From Eubacteriales bacterium (GTDB lineage: Bacteria; Bacillota_A; Clostridia; Christensenellales; Aristaeellaceae), in assembly GCA_029974035.1 (NCBI GenBank), contig JARKQG010000120.1, positions 1 through 24,861 on the forward strand: 24,861 bases of DNA, written 5' to 3'. Shown here piece by piece: positions 14,991 through 22,079 of the stretch. The notes beneath the pieces were generated by a model that saw only the letters and a program-made list of their open reading frames with translations, made no database searches and was not told where the DNA came from. A program made the translations under genes and the position numbers. Numbering within the stretch: the first letter of the stretch is position 1; each line of letters begins with the position of its first letter.

Positions 14991-15941
14991 TCAGAAGCCC
15001 TTCGACACGTCCACGTTGTCCTTGGTGTAGAGGGTATCCTCATTCTGGTTTTTCAGCTCGTAGGGCAGGCCCGCCTTGATCTTGGCGATCAGCGCGTAGC
15101 TGGCCTCGCCGAACAGCGGCGAGCAGGAGCAGCTGGCCAGCATTTCGCCGGCGGCAACGGCCTCGAGCGCGGTCTTCGGGCTGTCGATGCCGCAGATGTT
15201 GAACTTCGCGGGGTCATAGCCGGCCTGCTTGATGGCGGCCACGGCGCCCAGCGCCATGTCGTCGTTGTGGCAGTACACGGCCGCAATGTCGTCGCCCCAG
15301 GCCTGGAGCACGGTCTCCATGACGGACTGGCCGCCGGCCAAAGTGTATTCGCCCACCTGGTCCACGACCACCTTCAGATTGGAATTCTTGATGGTGTCCA
15401 TGAAGCCCGTCTGGCGGTCAATGGTGGAGGTGGCGCCCTGCGTGCCCTGGATGATCACGATGTTGCCCTCGCCGCCCGTCGCGTCAAGGATGACCTTGCC
15501 GATCTGCTGGGCTTCCCACACGAAGTCGGACATGATCTCGGCGGTGTAATCCACACCCGCCTCGCCGTTGATCGTGCGGTCAATCAGGATGACCGGGATG
15601 CCCTTGTCCATCGCGTCGGCGATGGAAGCCTGAAGCCCGTCCTCCTGCTGCGGGGCCACGACCAGGAAGTCCACGCCCTGGGCGATCAGGTCCTGAATGT
15701 CGGAAGCCTGCTTGGCGATGTCGCCGCCGGCGTCCGTAATGATGCTGTTGATGCCGTACTTTTCGGCAACTTCCTTCATGCTGTTGGTCTCCGCGACGCG
15801 CCAGCTGTTGGCGTTATCGCACTGCGAAAAACCGACAGTCAGGCCCTTCAGCACCGACATATCCGGTGCCTCAGCGAACGCGGCCGACGTCAAACCGAGA
15901 ACCAGAATGACGCTCATCAGGAAACAGGCCAGCTTCTTCAT
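14991..15941 (-). CDS. Secreted sugar-binding protein of an ABC transporter (RbsB-like, periplasmic-binding-protein type I)
   Basis: This 316-residue precursor has a clear signal peptide: MKKLACF, a hydrophobic core ILVLGL, then SAAFA followed by EAP (likely cleavage after residue 23). No lipobox cysteine is at the cleavage site, unusual for a Firmicute binding protein, so retention at the membrane is unexplained. The mature part is a ribose-binding-type fold: LTVGFSQCDNANSWR, IQDLIAQGVDFLVVAPQQEDGL, PVILIDRTI, IIQGTQGATSTIDRQTGF, YCHNDDMALGA and CGIDSPKTAL. ATG 15941 is chosen over the upstream in-frame ATGs because of GAGGAGG 10 bases before it and the signal peptide. It is the first gene of the operon, behind an extended -10 promoter, and should be the most expressed. 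Confidence 0.93.
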   Translation of the reverse strand: MKKLACFLMSVILVLGLTSAAFAEAPDMSVLKGLTVGFSQCDNANSWRVAETNSMKEVAEKYGINSIITDAGGDIAKQASDIQDLIAQGVDFLVVAPQQEDGLQASIADAMDKGIPVILIDRTINGEAGVDYTAEIMSDFVWEAQQIGKVILDATGGEGNIVIIQGTQGATSTIDRQTGFMDTIKNSNLKVVVDQVGEYTLAGGQSVMETVLQAWGDDIAAVYCHNDDMALGAVAAIKQAGYDPAKFNICGIDSPKTALEAVAAGEMLASCSCSPLFGEASYALIAKIKAGLPYELKNQNEDTLYTKDNVDVSKGF

Positions 15942-15984
15942 CAGAAATACCTCCTCAAAATCGCGCGGTCTTCCGCTGACCAGG

Positions 15985-16013
15985 ATTATAACATAGATAG
16001 GCATAGAACACAA
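15985..16013 (-). promoter_or_regulatory. Extended -10 promoter for the binding-protein/ABC operon
   Basis: On the minus strand TATAAT (15990-15985) is preceded by TGT, making a TGn extended -10. TTGTGT (16013-16008) lies 17 bases upstream as a weak -35. The predicted start near 15978 leaves a leader of about 37 bases carrying GAGGAGG. A consensus -10 with a poor -35 fits activator dependence. Confidence 0.7.
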
Positions 16014-16032
16014 TACTACGCGATAAAATATT

Positions 16033-16048
16033 CCTACATACCTACATT
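16033..16048. repeat. Tandem 8-bp repeat upstream of the ABC-operon promoter
   Basis: CCTACATA (16033-16040) is followed directly by CCTACATT (16041-16048). Counting from the predicted minus-strand start near 15978, it covers about -55 to -70, a normal position for an activator such as an AraC-type response regulator. Binding is inference. Confidence 0.55.
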
Positions 16049-16073
16049 TCGCTCAGGTTTCGTGTTGATTTCG
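16047..16073. repeat. Three TTTCG repeats at exact 11-bp spacing
   Basis: TTTCG occurs at 16047-16051, 16058-16062 and 16069-16073, each start 11 bases from the last, so all face the same side of the helix. On the minus strand they read CGAAA. They overlap the end of the tandem CCTACAT repeat and lie about -70 to -95 from the ABC-operon start. Phased short direct repeats suit AraC-family or oligomerising activators. Confidence 0.6.
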
Positions 16074-16152
16074 TAACCATGCGTATAGACAGGAGTGGAG
16101 CGCCGCAGGCCCAAAGGGCCGTGGCAGCGGGAGAACAGACAGTCAAAAACGG

Positions 16153-16181
16153 TTGACAATCGCCCGTTCCCTCGATAATAT
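16153..16181 (+). promoter_or_regulatory. SigA-type promoter for the glycyl radical enzyme operon
   Basis: A consensus TTGACA (16153-16158) is followed after 17 bases by TAATAT (16176-16181, a -10 hexamer with four consensus matches). The predicted start near 16188 gives a leader of about 90 bases before the GTG at 16280. With such a strong core, regulation is more likely by repression or by a downstream site than by activation alone. Confidence 0.75.
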
Positions 16182-16202
16182 GGTATAAAGTCTATATTCC
16201 AT

Positions 16203-16216
16203 TATGTTGTAACATA
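16203..16216. promoter_or_regulatory. Palindromic candidate operator just downstream of the GRE promoter
   Basis: TATGTT (16203-16208) and AACATA (16211-16216) form a perfect inverted repeat around GT; one mismatch outside them two further pairs also match. It lies at about +15 to +28 of the predicted transcript, where a bound repressor would block elongation. The regulator is unknown; AT-rich chance palindromes do occur. Confidence 0.45.
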
Positions 16217-16279
16217 TTGCGGATGTCGCACCCCTCGCCCGTCCGATCTTCGGCGGATCCGCCCAAAGGAGGCTTCGAG

Positions 16280-17167
16280 GTGGAGGCATGGCTTATCAAC
16301 GTTCAGCGCTTCAGCACCCGGGACGGCCCGGGCATTCGCACCACGGCGTTTTTCCAGGGGTGCAACCTCCGCTGCGCGTGGTGCCACAACCCGGAATCCG
16401 TCTCGGCCCGCCCCGCTCTGCAGTACTATGCGGACAAGTGCGCGCTGTGCGGCCTTTGCGCGGCCGCGTGCCGGCGGGGCGCCCACGCGATGGAGAGCGG
16501 GGCGCACCGGTTTGACCCCACCCGGTGCGCCTACTGCGGCGAGTGCGCGCTTTGCTGCCCGACCGGGGCGATCCGGTGCGATGCGAAGCGCTTTACGCCC
16601 GAGGCCCTCGCGGCGCTCCTGTCGCGGGACATCGCCTTCTACCAAAACAGCGGAGGCGGCGTGACGGTCTCCGGCGGGGAGCCGATGCTTCAGGCCAGGT
16701 TTGTCCGGGCGCTGTTCGCGCTTATGAAGCAAAAGGGCGTCCACACGGCGGTGGACACCGCCGCCTACGCCCCTTGGGACGCCTTTGAGGAAGTGCTGCC
16801 GGTCACCGACCTCTTTCTCGTGGATCTCAAGGCCGCCGATCCCCTGATCCACCGGCGCTTCACCGGCGCGGACAACGCGCCGATCCTCCGGAACATCGAG
16901 GCGCTGAGCGCGCGCGGCGCGGCGCTGGAGGTCCGGATGCCGCTGGTCCGCGGCGTAAACGACTCGGACGACTGCGCGCGGCAGGCGGCCGGCTTTCTCG
17001 GCGGCCTTGCCGCCGTTCCCCCCGTCCGGCTGCTCCCCTACCACAACTACGGCCTTTACAAGGCCCAGAGCGTCCGGATGGACATGCGCGAATTCCAGCC
17101 GCCCGAATCCCCGGAGGCGTTCGCCGGGATTCTCCGGGCGCATCACATCCAGGTGGAGGTGTCCTGA
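16280..17167 (+). CDS. Glycyl radical enzyme activase (radical SAM, two ferredoxin-type clusters)
   Basis: This 295-residue activating enzyme uses S-adenosylmethionine and a [4Fe-4S] cluster to abstract hydrogen from the glycine of its partner enzyme. From the GTG start the radical SAM cysteines are Cys28, Cys32 and Cys35 (GCNLRCAWCHNPES). An inserted ferredoxin-like domain supplies Cys54/57/60/64 and Cys83/86/89/93 (CAYCGEC...CCP). SGGEPML follows as the SAM-binding GGE motif. This two-extra-cluster form is typical of activases for glycerol/choline/hydroxyproline-type GREs, not of PflA, which lacks the insert. GTG 16280 is chosen because AAAGGAGG lies 8 bases upstream and the protein then begins at the conserved N-x-Q-R-F-S-T-R-D-G-P-G block; the frame is open further to a TTG at 16217. 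The GRE gene starts one base after its stop. Confidence 0.93.
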   Translation: MEAWLINVQRFSTRDGPGIRTTAFFQGCNLRCAWCHNPESVSARPALQYYADKCALCGLCAAACRRGAHAMESGAHRFDPTRCAYCGECALCCPTGAIRCDAKRFTPEALAALLSRDIAFYQNSGGGVTVSGGEPMLQARFVRALFALMKQKGVHTAVDTAAYAPWDAFEEVLPVTDLFLVDLKAADPLIHRRFTGADNAPILRNIEALSARGAALEVRMPLVRGVNDSDDCARQAAGFLGGLAAVPPVRLLPYHNYGLYKAQSVRMDMREFQPPESPEAFAGILRAHHIQVEVS

Positions 17168-17168
17168 C

Positions 17169-19475
17169 ATGGCAGAGAGCATCCTGTCCAAAACCCTGAC
17201 GCGCCAGTTGGAAAACTGGATGGAGAAGTCCAGCGACCACACCTTCTGCGAGCGCATTTCGCTGCTCATGAAGAGCGAGACAATCTTCCGGGACGAACCC
17301 TACGCCGTCCGCTACGGCGACACGCTGGGCTACATCCTAGACAGGATCAGCGTACCGATTGACGGCGACGAAATGCTGCTGGGCCGGGTGGCGGAGCGCA
17401 TCCCCACACCGGAAGAGCGAAAGGCCGCCCTGGACGCCTACGCCGCCTGGTGGGACGATAAGTCTCTCGACCAGATCCAGGAGGACATCCTGTGGTTTTA
17501 CTCAAAGGCCTGGCTCCGGTGCCGGCCGCCGTGGTTTTATTCCTTCGGCCACTTGGCGCTGGATTGGGAGCTTCTGATGCGGGAGGGCATCGAGGGCTTT
17601 GAGCGCCTAGCGGAGCGGCGCCTGGCTGAAGGCACGGACGAGCGCGGGCGGCGCTTTCTCGAGGGCGCGCGCCTGTGCCATCGGGCCGTGTCCCGGTACA
17701 TCGCCCGCTATGCCGGCGTTGCGGCCACCGCGGGCCGGGCCGACGCCGACAGCCTTCGGCACATCCGCCGCGGCGCGCCGCGCACATTTCACGAAGCGCT
17801 GCAGCTGATCTGGCTGATGACCCTGGTCGCTCAAAAGGTCTGCGGCTGCGGCGTGCTCAACTTCAGCCGCATGGATCAGTACCTGCTGCCCTTCTACCGC
17901 AGGGACATCATGGTCGGCACGCTCACCCCGACCTCGGCGCGGGCGCTGGTTCAGGAATTCTTCTTCAAGAACAACGAAATCATGGCCAACACCGACCACA
18001 TGAGCCTCGACACCGAATCCACGACCGGCACGCTGGAGGTGGCCTTTGACGACCCCAACTACATCATCCTGGCGGGCCTTTTGCCCGACGGCCGCTCCGG
18101 CGTCAACGAGCTGACGGAGCTGATGGTGCAGGCAGCCCACGACCTGAAGCTGAAAAACCCCTTCGTGGTGGTGCGCTGGCACCGGGGGATCGATGGAACC
18201 TTCTTTGAGTCGGTCGCGGCCGCGATGCGCGACAACGCCACCATGGTCGTCTACAGCGACGAGGTGATGCTTCCCGCGCTGCGCCGGTGCGGCGTGGAGG
18301 AGCCGGAGCTCTACGACTACGGCTTTTTCGGCTGCAACGACCCGATCATCCCGGCGGAGGAGGGCGGCCTGAGGCAATTGTGGCTGAACCTCGTCAAGCC
18401 GCTGGAACTGGCGCTCAACGAGGGCGACTATCCGATGGCGCCCGGCGGTACCAACCGGGGCCTCTACGTGTTCCCGCTGGAGGACCGGCTGACCGGCCTG
18501 ATGACCGGCGCATACTACGGCGTCAAGACGCCGCCCCTGCGGCACATGGAGCGCATGGAGGATGTGCTCCAGGCCTACCGGGCGCAGCTGCGCTTTCTGA
18601 TGCACAGCTACCGCCAGGGCATCGAGCGCGACATGGAGCTGGAAAAGCGCGTCAACGCCGGACGGCTGCGCTTTGAGGACTGCTTCCTCCCGGGGACGCT
18701 CAAAAACGCCGTCACCTGGAACAACGGCGGCACCAAGTACCACTATATCGTCGTCCAGGGGTCGGGCATTGCCACGGCGGCGGACGCGCTGTACGCCATC
18801 GACCGCCTGGTCTTCCGGGAAAAGGCGCTCACCCTCGAGCAGCTCAACGACATCCTGAAGTCCGACTGGGCGGGACACGAGGCGCTGCGCCAGCGCGTGC
18901 TGCACCTGCCCAAGTTCGGAAACGACGTGGACGAGGCGGACCGCTACGCCGCCTTTGTCAGCGAGGCCTTTGCCGACGCGGTGGCGGAGGAGGACGGGGG
19001 GCGCTACCTATACGGCTTTTTGCCCACGCTGTCCAGTGACCGCGATTTTACGACGATGGGGCTTTATGTCGGCGCCACCGCGGACGGGCGGCACGCGCGC
19101 GCACCCATCAGCGAAAACCAGTCCCCCGCCGAGGGCGCGGACCTCTCCGGCCTCACGGCACTGCTCAACTCCGCCTCCAAAATCCGCTTTGACCGCATCA
19201 CCGGCGGCCCGCTGAATTTGCGGCTGCACCCCAGCGCTGTCGGCGGCGCAAACGGCGCGCGGCTGCTGGCGGCGCTGCTCGGGACCTATTTTGAAAACGG
19301 CGGGCTGCAGATCCAGATGAACGTAGTGGACAGCGAAACGCTGCGCCAGGCCCAGCGCGAACCCGAGAAATTCCGTGGCCTTTGCATCCGCGTGACGGGC
19401 TACAGCGCGTTCTTCACCCAGATGGGTCGGCGCGCGCAGGACGAGCTGATCCGCCGCACCGAGCAGGCGCCGTAG
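17169..19475 (+). CDS. Glycyl radical enzyme of unknown substrate, variant Cys-x-Asp active site
   Basis: This 768-residue protein has the length of pyruvate formate-lyase and glycerol/choline/hydroxyproline-type GREs. The C-terminal radical motif RVTGYSAFF holds Gly744, 24 residues from the end. The active-site loop reads YGFFGCNDPIIPAEEGG, placing thiyl Cys389 and Asp391 where characterised eliminating GREs have Cys-x-Glu; the following proline is kept. Other family marks are TFHEALQLIWL, SRMDQYLLPFY and DGRSGVNELTELM. The start ATG 17169 has GGAGGTG 7-8 bases upstream. No microcompartment genes or acyl-CoA-linked genes sit nearby, so it is not obviously a Pfl, GrpI-diol or choline-lyase locus. 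Divergence from a sugar importer suggests a radical dehydratase or C-C/C-O lyase acting on a carbohydrate-derived substrate (inference). Confidence 0.92.
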   Translation: MAESILSKTLTRQLENWMEKSSDHTFCERISLLMKSETIFRDEPYAVRYGDTLGYILDRISVPIDGDEMLLGRVAERIPTPEERKAALDAYAAWWDDKSLDQIQEDILWFYSKAWLRCRPPWFYSFGHLALDWELLMREGIEGFERLAERRLAEGTDERGRRFLEGARLCHRAVSRYIARYAGVAATAGRADADSLRHIRRGAPRTFHEALQLIWLMTLVAQKVCGCGVLNFSRMDQYLLPFYRRDIMVGTLTPTSARALVQEFFFKNNEIMANTDHMSLDTESTTGTLEVAFDDPNYIILAGLLPDGRSGVNELTELMVQAAHDLKLKNPFVVVRWHRGIDGTFFESVAAAMRDNATMVVYSDEVMLPALRRCGVEEPELYDYGFFGCNDPIIPAEEGGLRQLWLNLVKPLELALNEGDYPMAPGGTNRGLYVFPLEDRLTGLMTGAYYGVKTPPLRHMERMEDVLQAYRAQLRFLMHSYRQGIERDMELEKRVNAGRLRFEDCFLPGTLKNAVTWNNGGTKYHYIVVQGSGIATAADALYAIDRLVFREKALTLEQLNDILKSDWAGHEALRQRVLHLPKFGNDVDEADRYAAFVSEAFADAVAEEDGGRYLYGFLPTLSSDRDFTTMGLYVGATADGRHARAPISENQSPAEGADLSGLTALLNSASKIRFDRITGGPLNLRLHPSAVGGANGARLLAALLGTYFENGGLQIQMNVVDSETLRQAQREPEKFRGLCIRVTGYSAFFTQMGRRAQDELIRRTEQAP

Positions 19476-19488
19476 CGCGCCCCGGGGG

Positions 19489-20946
19489 TCAGGCCGGGCC
19501 CGGCGCGGCGTCCGGCACGCGGAGCGTGACCACGGTGCCCCGGCCCGGCGCGCTCTCCACCGACACGTGGCCCATGCCGTAGGTCAGCCGCATCCGCTGC
19601 AGCACGTTTTCAAGGCCGATGCCGCCCCGGGCGCCCGCCTCCCGGGGCGCCAGCACCTCGCGCAGCCGCTCCGGGCTCATGCCCGCGCCGTTGTCCCGCA
19701 CCACCACGACCAGCGCCCCGTCCTCGATCCCGGCCGAAACCTCGATGCGGTCGCCCGCCTTGGGCTTGGGAAAGCCGTGCTGGACGGCGTTTTCGATCAG
19801 CGGCTGCACCACCATGCGCGGAATGGGCCGGAGCATCGCGTCCGGATCGACGCGGCAGGAATAGCCCAGGCGGTCGCCAAAGCGCGTCTTCTGGATGGCC
19901 ACATAGTCCTCCGCCACGCCCAGCTCCTCCGAAAGCGGCGCGAACTGGGCGCGGTCGTTGAGCGAGTAGCGCAAAATGCCCGCCAGCCGGGAAACCATCG
20001 CGCCCGCGCGGGGCGCGTTTTCCATTTCGGCCAGCGCGCCGATGGAATTGAGCGTGTTGAACAGAAAGTGCGGGTTCATCTGCATGCGCAGCATGTCCAG
20101 CTCCGCGCTCTTGAGCAGGCTCTTCGTTTCCAGGTTGTCCACCTGCTGGCGGCTCAGCTCGCGCTCCACCTCGCGCTTTTCGATGGTCTCGGCCACCAGC
20201 ACATTGTAGCTGTCCACCAATTCGCCCACCTCGCGAAGCGACGTGCGCCCGGAGGACGCGGCGACATCTTCGCCGGTTCTGGTAAAGTGGCGCATGCGGC
20301 TGACCAGCGTCTTGATGGGCCTGGACACGCCGCGAACCACCCACGCCGCGGCGAGCAGGCACGCGGCGGCCGTCAGCCCCATGAGCAGGTTGCCCCGCCG
20401 CGCGATGGAATCCAGCCGCGCGGAAAACTGATCGTAGGTGCCCTTGGCCTCGACGGTCAGCGCCTCGCTGGCGGCGCGGATCTCGCCCTCGATGTAGCCC
20501 TTGAGCCGCTGCAGGTACCGCTCGTAGACGGTCAGGTAGAGCGTGTAATCGGTGGAGAGGTTTGCCACCAGCTCGCGGTAGGTTTCGTCGAAGGTGGTGA
20601 TCATGTTGCCGATGTCGATGATCCGGTAGCGCATGTCCCCCTCGACGCGCCCCTTCACAAGCGCGAGCCCGGCGCGGGCGCGGGCGAGCGCGGTTTCATA
20701 GTTCCGTTCAAAGGCGGCGCGCTGGTCCGCCCGCCCGTTGCGAAGACTCCAGGCGGCCATGTACATGCCGTCCACGTCGTCCTTGACCTCGATCATGCGG
20801 ATCAGGAGCGAATACTCGCTGGCAAAGTCCACGTAAAAGGTCTGATAGTCCCGCCGGGACCAGAAGCCGCTGGTGGTCATCACCGCGATGATCGCCAGAA
20901 AGCACAAAAAGAGCACCACCCAGATGGGGACGCGGTGTCGGGCCAT
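19489..20946 (-). CDS. YesM/LytS-type membrane sensor histidine kinase
   Basis: This 485-residue sensor kinase has TM1 at about 7-24, an extracytoplasmic largely helical sensor at 25-185, TM2 at about 186-207 and a HAMP-like linker (SRPIKTLVSRMRHFTR). The His_kinase (PF06580) block holds phospho-acceptor His293 in MNPHFLFNTLNSIGALAEME. The ATPase domain has PLIENAVQHG (N box), VRDNGAGMS (G1) and GIGLENVLQRMRLTYG (G2). ATG 20946 is preferred over the open frame extending to 21240 because of ATAGGAGG upstream and because the membrane anchor begins there. It is the last gene of its operon, 10 bases after the response regulator, its obvious partner. The stop lies 13 bases from the convergent GRE stop. 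Confidence 0.93.
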   Translation of the reverse strand: MARHRVPIWVVLFLCFLAIIAVMTTSGFWSRRDYQTFYVDFASEYSLLIRMIEVKDDVDGMYMAAWSLRNGRADQRAAFERNYETALARARAGLALVKGRVEGDMRYRIIDIGNMITTFDETYRELVANLSTDYTLYLTVYERYLQRLKGYIEGEIRAASEALTVEAKGTYDQFSARLDSIARRGNLLMGLTAAACLLAAAWVVRGVSRPIKTLVSRMRHFTRTGEDVAASSGRTSLREVGELVDSYNVLVAETIEKREVERELSRQQVDNLETKSLLKSAELDMLRMQMNPHFLFNTLNSIGALAEMENAPRAGAMVSRLAGILRYSLNDRAQFAPLSEELGVAEDYVAIQKTRFGDRLGYSCRVDPDAMLRPIPRMVVQPLIENAVQHGFPKPKAGDRIEVSAGIEDGALVVVVRDNGAGMSPERLREVLAPREAGARGGIGLENVLQRMRLTYGMGHVSVESAPGRGTVVTLRVPDAAPGPA

Positions 20947-20956
20947 AGAGCGCCTC

Positions 20957-22060
20957 CTATCGCGCGCGGAAATCGTGGGGCGACACGCCGTAGTACCGGG
21001 CGAAGAGCTTGCGGAAGTAGGCGGGGTCGGCGTAGCCGCACCGGCGGGATACCTCGCCGGGGGACAGCCGGGTTTCCGCAAGAAGCCGCCGCGCCAGCCG
21101 CATCCGCCGCCGGGTGATGTACTCGATGAAGTTGACGCCCACCCGATCCTTGAAGCTGGCCGAAAGGTGCTGGGGCGATACGCCCAGCTCCAGCGCGAGG
21201 CTCTCCAGCGACAGCGACGCCAGCTGGTCGTCCCGGACAAAGCGGTCGATGTTGTCCAGCAGGTTCAGGCCCTTGTCGTCCTCGCCCCGGGCCATCAGAA
21301 GCCGGGCCAGCCGGCCCCACGCCGGCGCCCATTCGCCGCCATCCACCGGAAGCACGCGCCGGGGCGCGCCGGAAAAGCCCGCCTCGTGGCAGGCGTCGCC
21401 AAAGCGCTTTTCCCAGGCCGCCAGGCCGTCCGCCGGCGAAACCAGCGCCGTAAACAGCCCCTCCAGCGCGCCGGTAAACACATACCCCATGCTGGGCGCG
21501 CGCTTTTTCAGAAGATACCCCAGGCGGCTCAGCCGCTCCTCGCCCCCGCCCGGGCAGGCGGCGGCCATGATCAGCCCCTCGTCGAGGCGGCCGTAGTAGC
21601 GGCGGATCTGCGCGCGGGTGGCCTCGCCGAGTTCCCTGGACGTCAGAAGCGCCAGCACCTGCTGGTCGGCAAAGGCCTCGGCGGCGGATATGCTGGCGTG
21701 GAACAATCGGGAGATCTTCTCCACCGCCTCCTCGCGGCGGACCGGCTTGAGCAAATAGCCCTTCACGCCGATGTCCAACGCCTCGGACACCAGCGAAAAG
21801 GAATCATAGGCCGAGCAGATCAAAATCGACGCCATCGGGTAGGCGGCGAGAATCCGGCGCGACGCCTCCAGCCCGCTGATGCCCGGAATGCGGATGTCCA
21901 TCAGCACGCCGTCCGGCCGGTAGCGGGCATACTTCTCCACGGCCTCCTCGCCGGTTTCCGCCTCGGCGACCACCGTCACGTCGGAAAAATTCCGGGAGAG
22001 CAGCGTACTCAGCGCGAAGCGGGACAGCTCCTCATCATCCACCAACAGGACCGTGGGCAT
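20957..22060 (-). CDS. YesN-type response regulator with AraC DNA-binding domain
   Basis: This 367-residue protein has a receiver domain at 1-120 with acidic pocket Asp8-Asp9, phospho-acceptor Asp55 (LMDIRIPG), Ser83 and Lys105 (LLKPV). A middle helical region of about 140 residues resembles the variable linker of YesN proteins. The C-terminal AraC domain (about 268-367) has two helix-turn-helix units, LALELGVSPQHLSASFKDRVG and VSRRCGYADPAYFRKLFARYYG, ending PHDFRAR. The start ATG follows AAAGGAGG. It is cotranscribed between the degenerate kinase-like gene and the histidine kinase. AraC-type regulators bind direct repeats, so the repeats at 16033-16073 are natural target candidates (inference). 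Confidence 0.94.
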   Translation of the reverse strand: MPTVLLVDDEELSRFALSTLLSRNFSDVTVVAEAETGEEAVEKYARYRPDGVLMDIRIPGISGLEASRRILAAYPMASILICSAYDSFSLVSEALDIGVKGYLLKPVRREEAVEKISRLFHASISAAEAFADQQVLALLTSRELGEATRAQIRRYYGRLDEGLIMAAACPGGGEERLSRLGYLLKKRAPSMGYVFTGALEGLFTALVSPADGLAAWEKRFGDACHEAGFSGAPRRVLPVDGGEWAPAWGRLARLLMARGEDDKGLNLLDNIDRFVRDDQLASLSLESLALELGVSPQHLSASFKDRVGVNFIEYITRRRMRLARRLLAETRLSPGEVSRRCGYADPAYFRKLFARYYGVSPHDFRAR

Positions 22061-22079
22061 GGTTCCTCCTTTCGCCGCG

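Larger units (their letters stand above)
15942..16279. promoter_or_regulatory. Divergent control region between the sugar operon and the glycyl radical enzyme pair
   Basis: This 338-base interval has no supported gene and is markedly more AT-rich than its surroundings. It contains a minus-strand promoter for the ABC operon, a plus-strand promoter for the GRE activase, two sets of direct repeats and a palindrome (annotated separately). Bases 16095-16130 are GC-rich with a short GGCCC/GGGCC inverted repeat around AAA, of unknown role. The leader of the plus transcript, about 16188-16279, has no obvious riboswitch fold. Confidence 0.8.

Noticed and set aside
16079..16156. A 25-codon open frame in the divergent control region, ending over the TTGACA of the GRE promoter
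   Set aside because: No ribosome binding site precedes it, it would need its own promoter, and the peptide shows nothing distinctive.
17007..17168. Upstream extension of the glycyl radical enzyme frame
   Set aside because: It overlaps the activase 3' end in another frame; ATG 17169 has GGAGGTG at correct spacing.
19476..19510. GC-rich inverted repeats in the short gap between the convergent GRE and kinase genes, considered as a terminator
   Set aside because: Several alternative pairings of G and C runs are possible, none with a T-tract, and the kinase coding region covers part of it.
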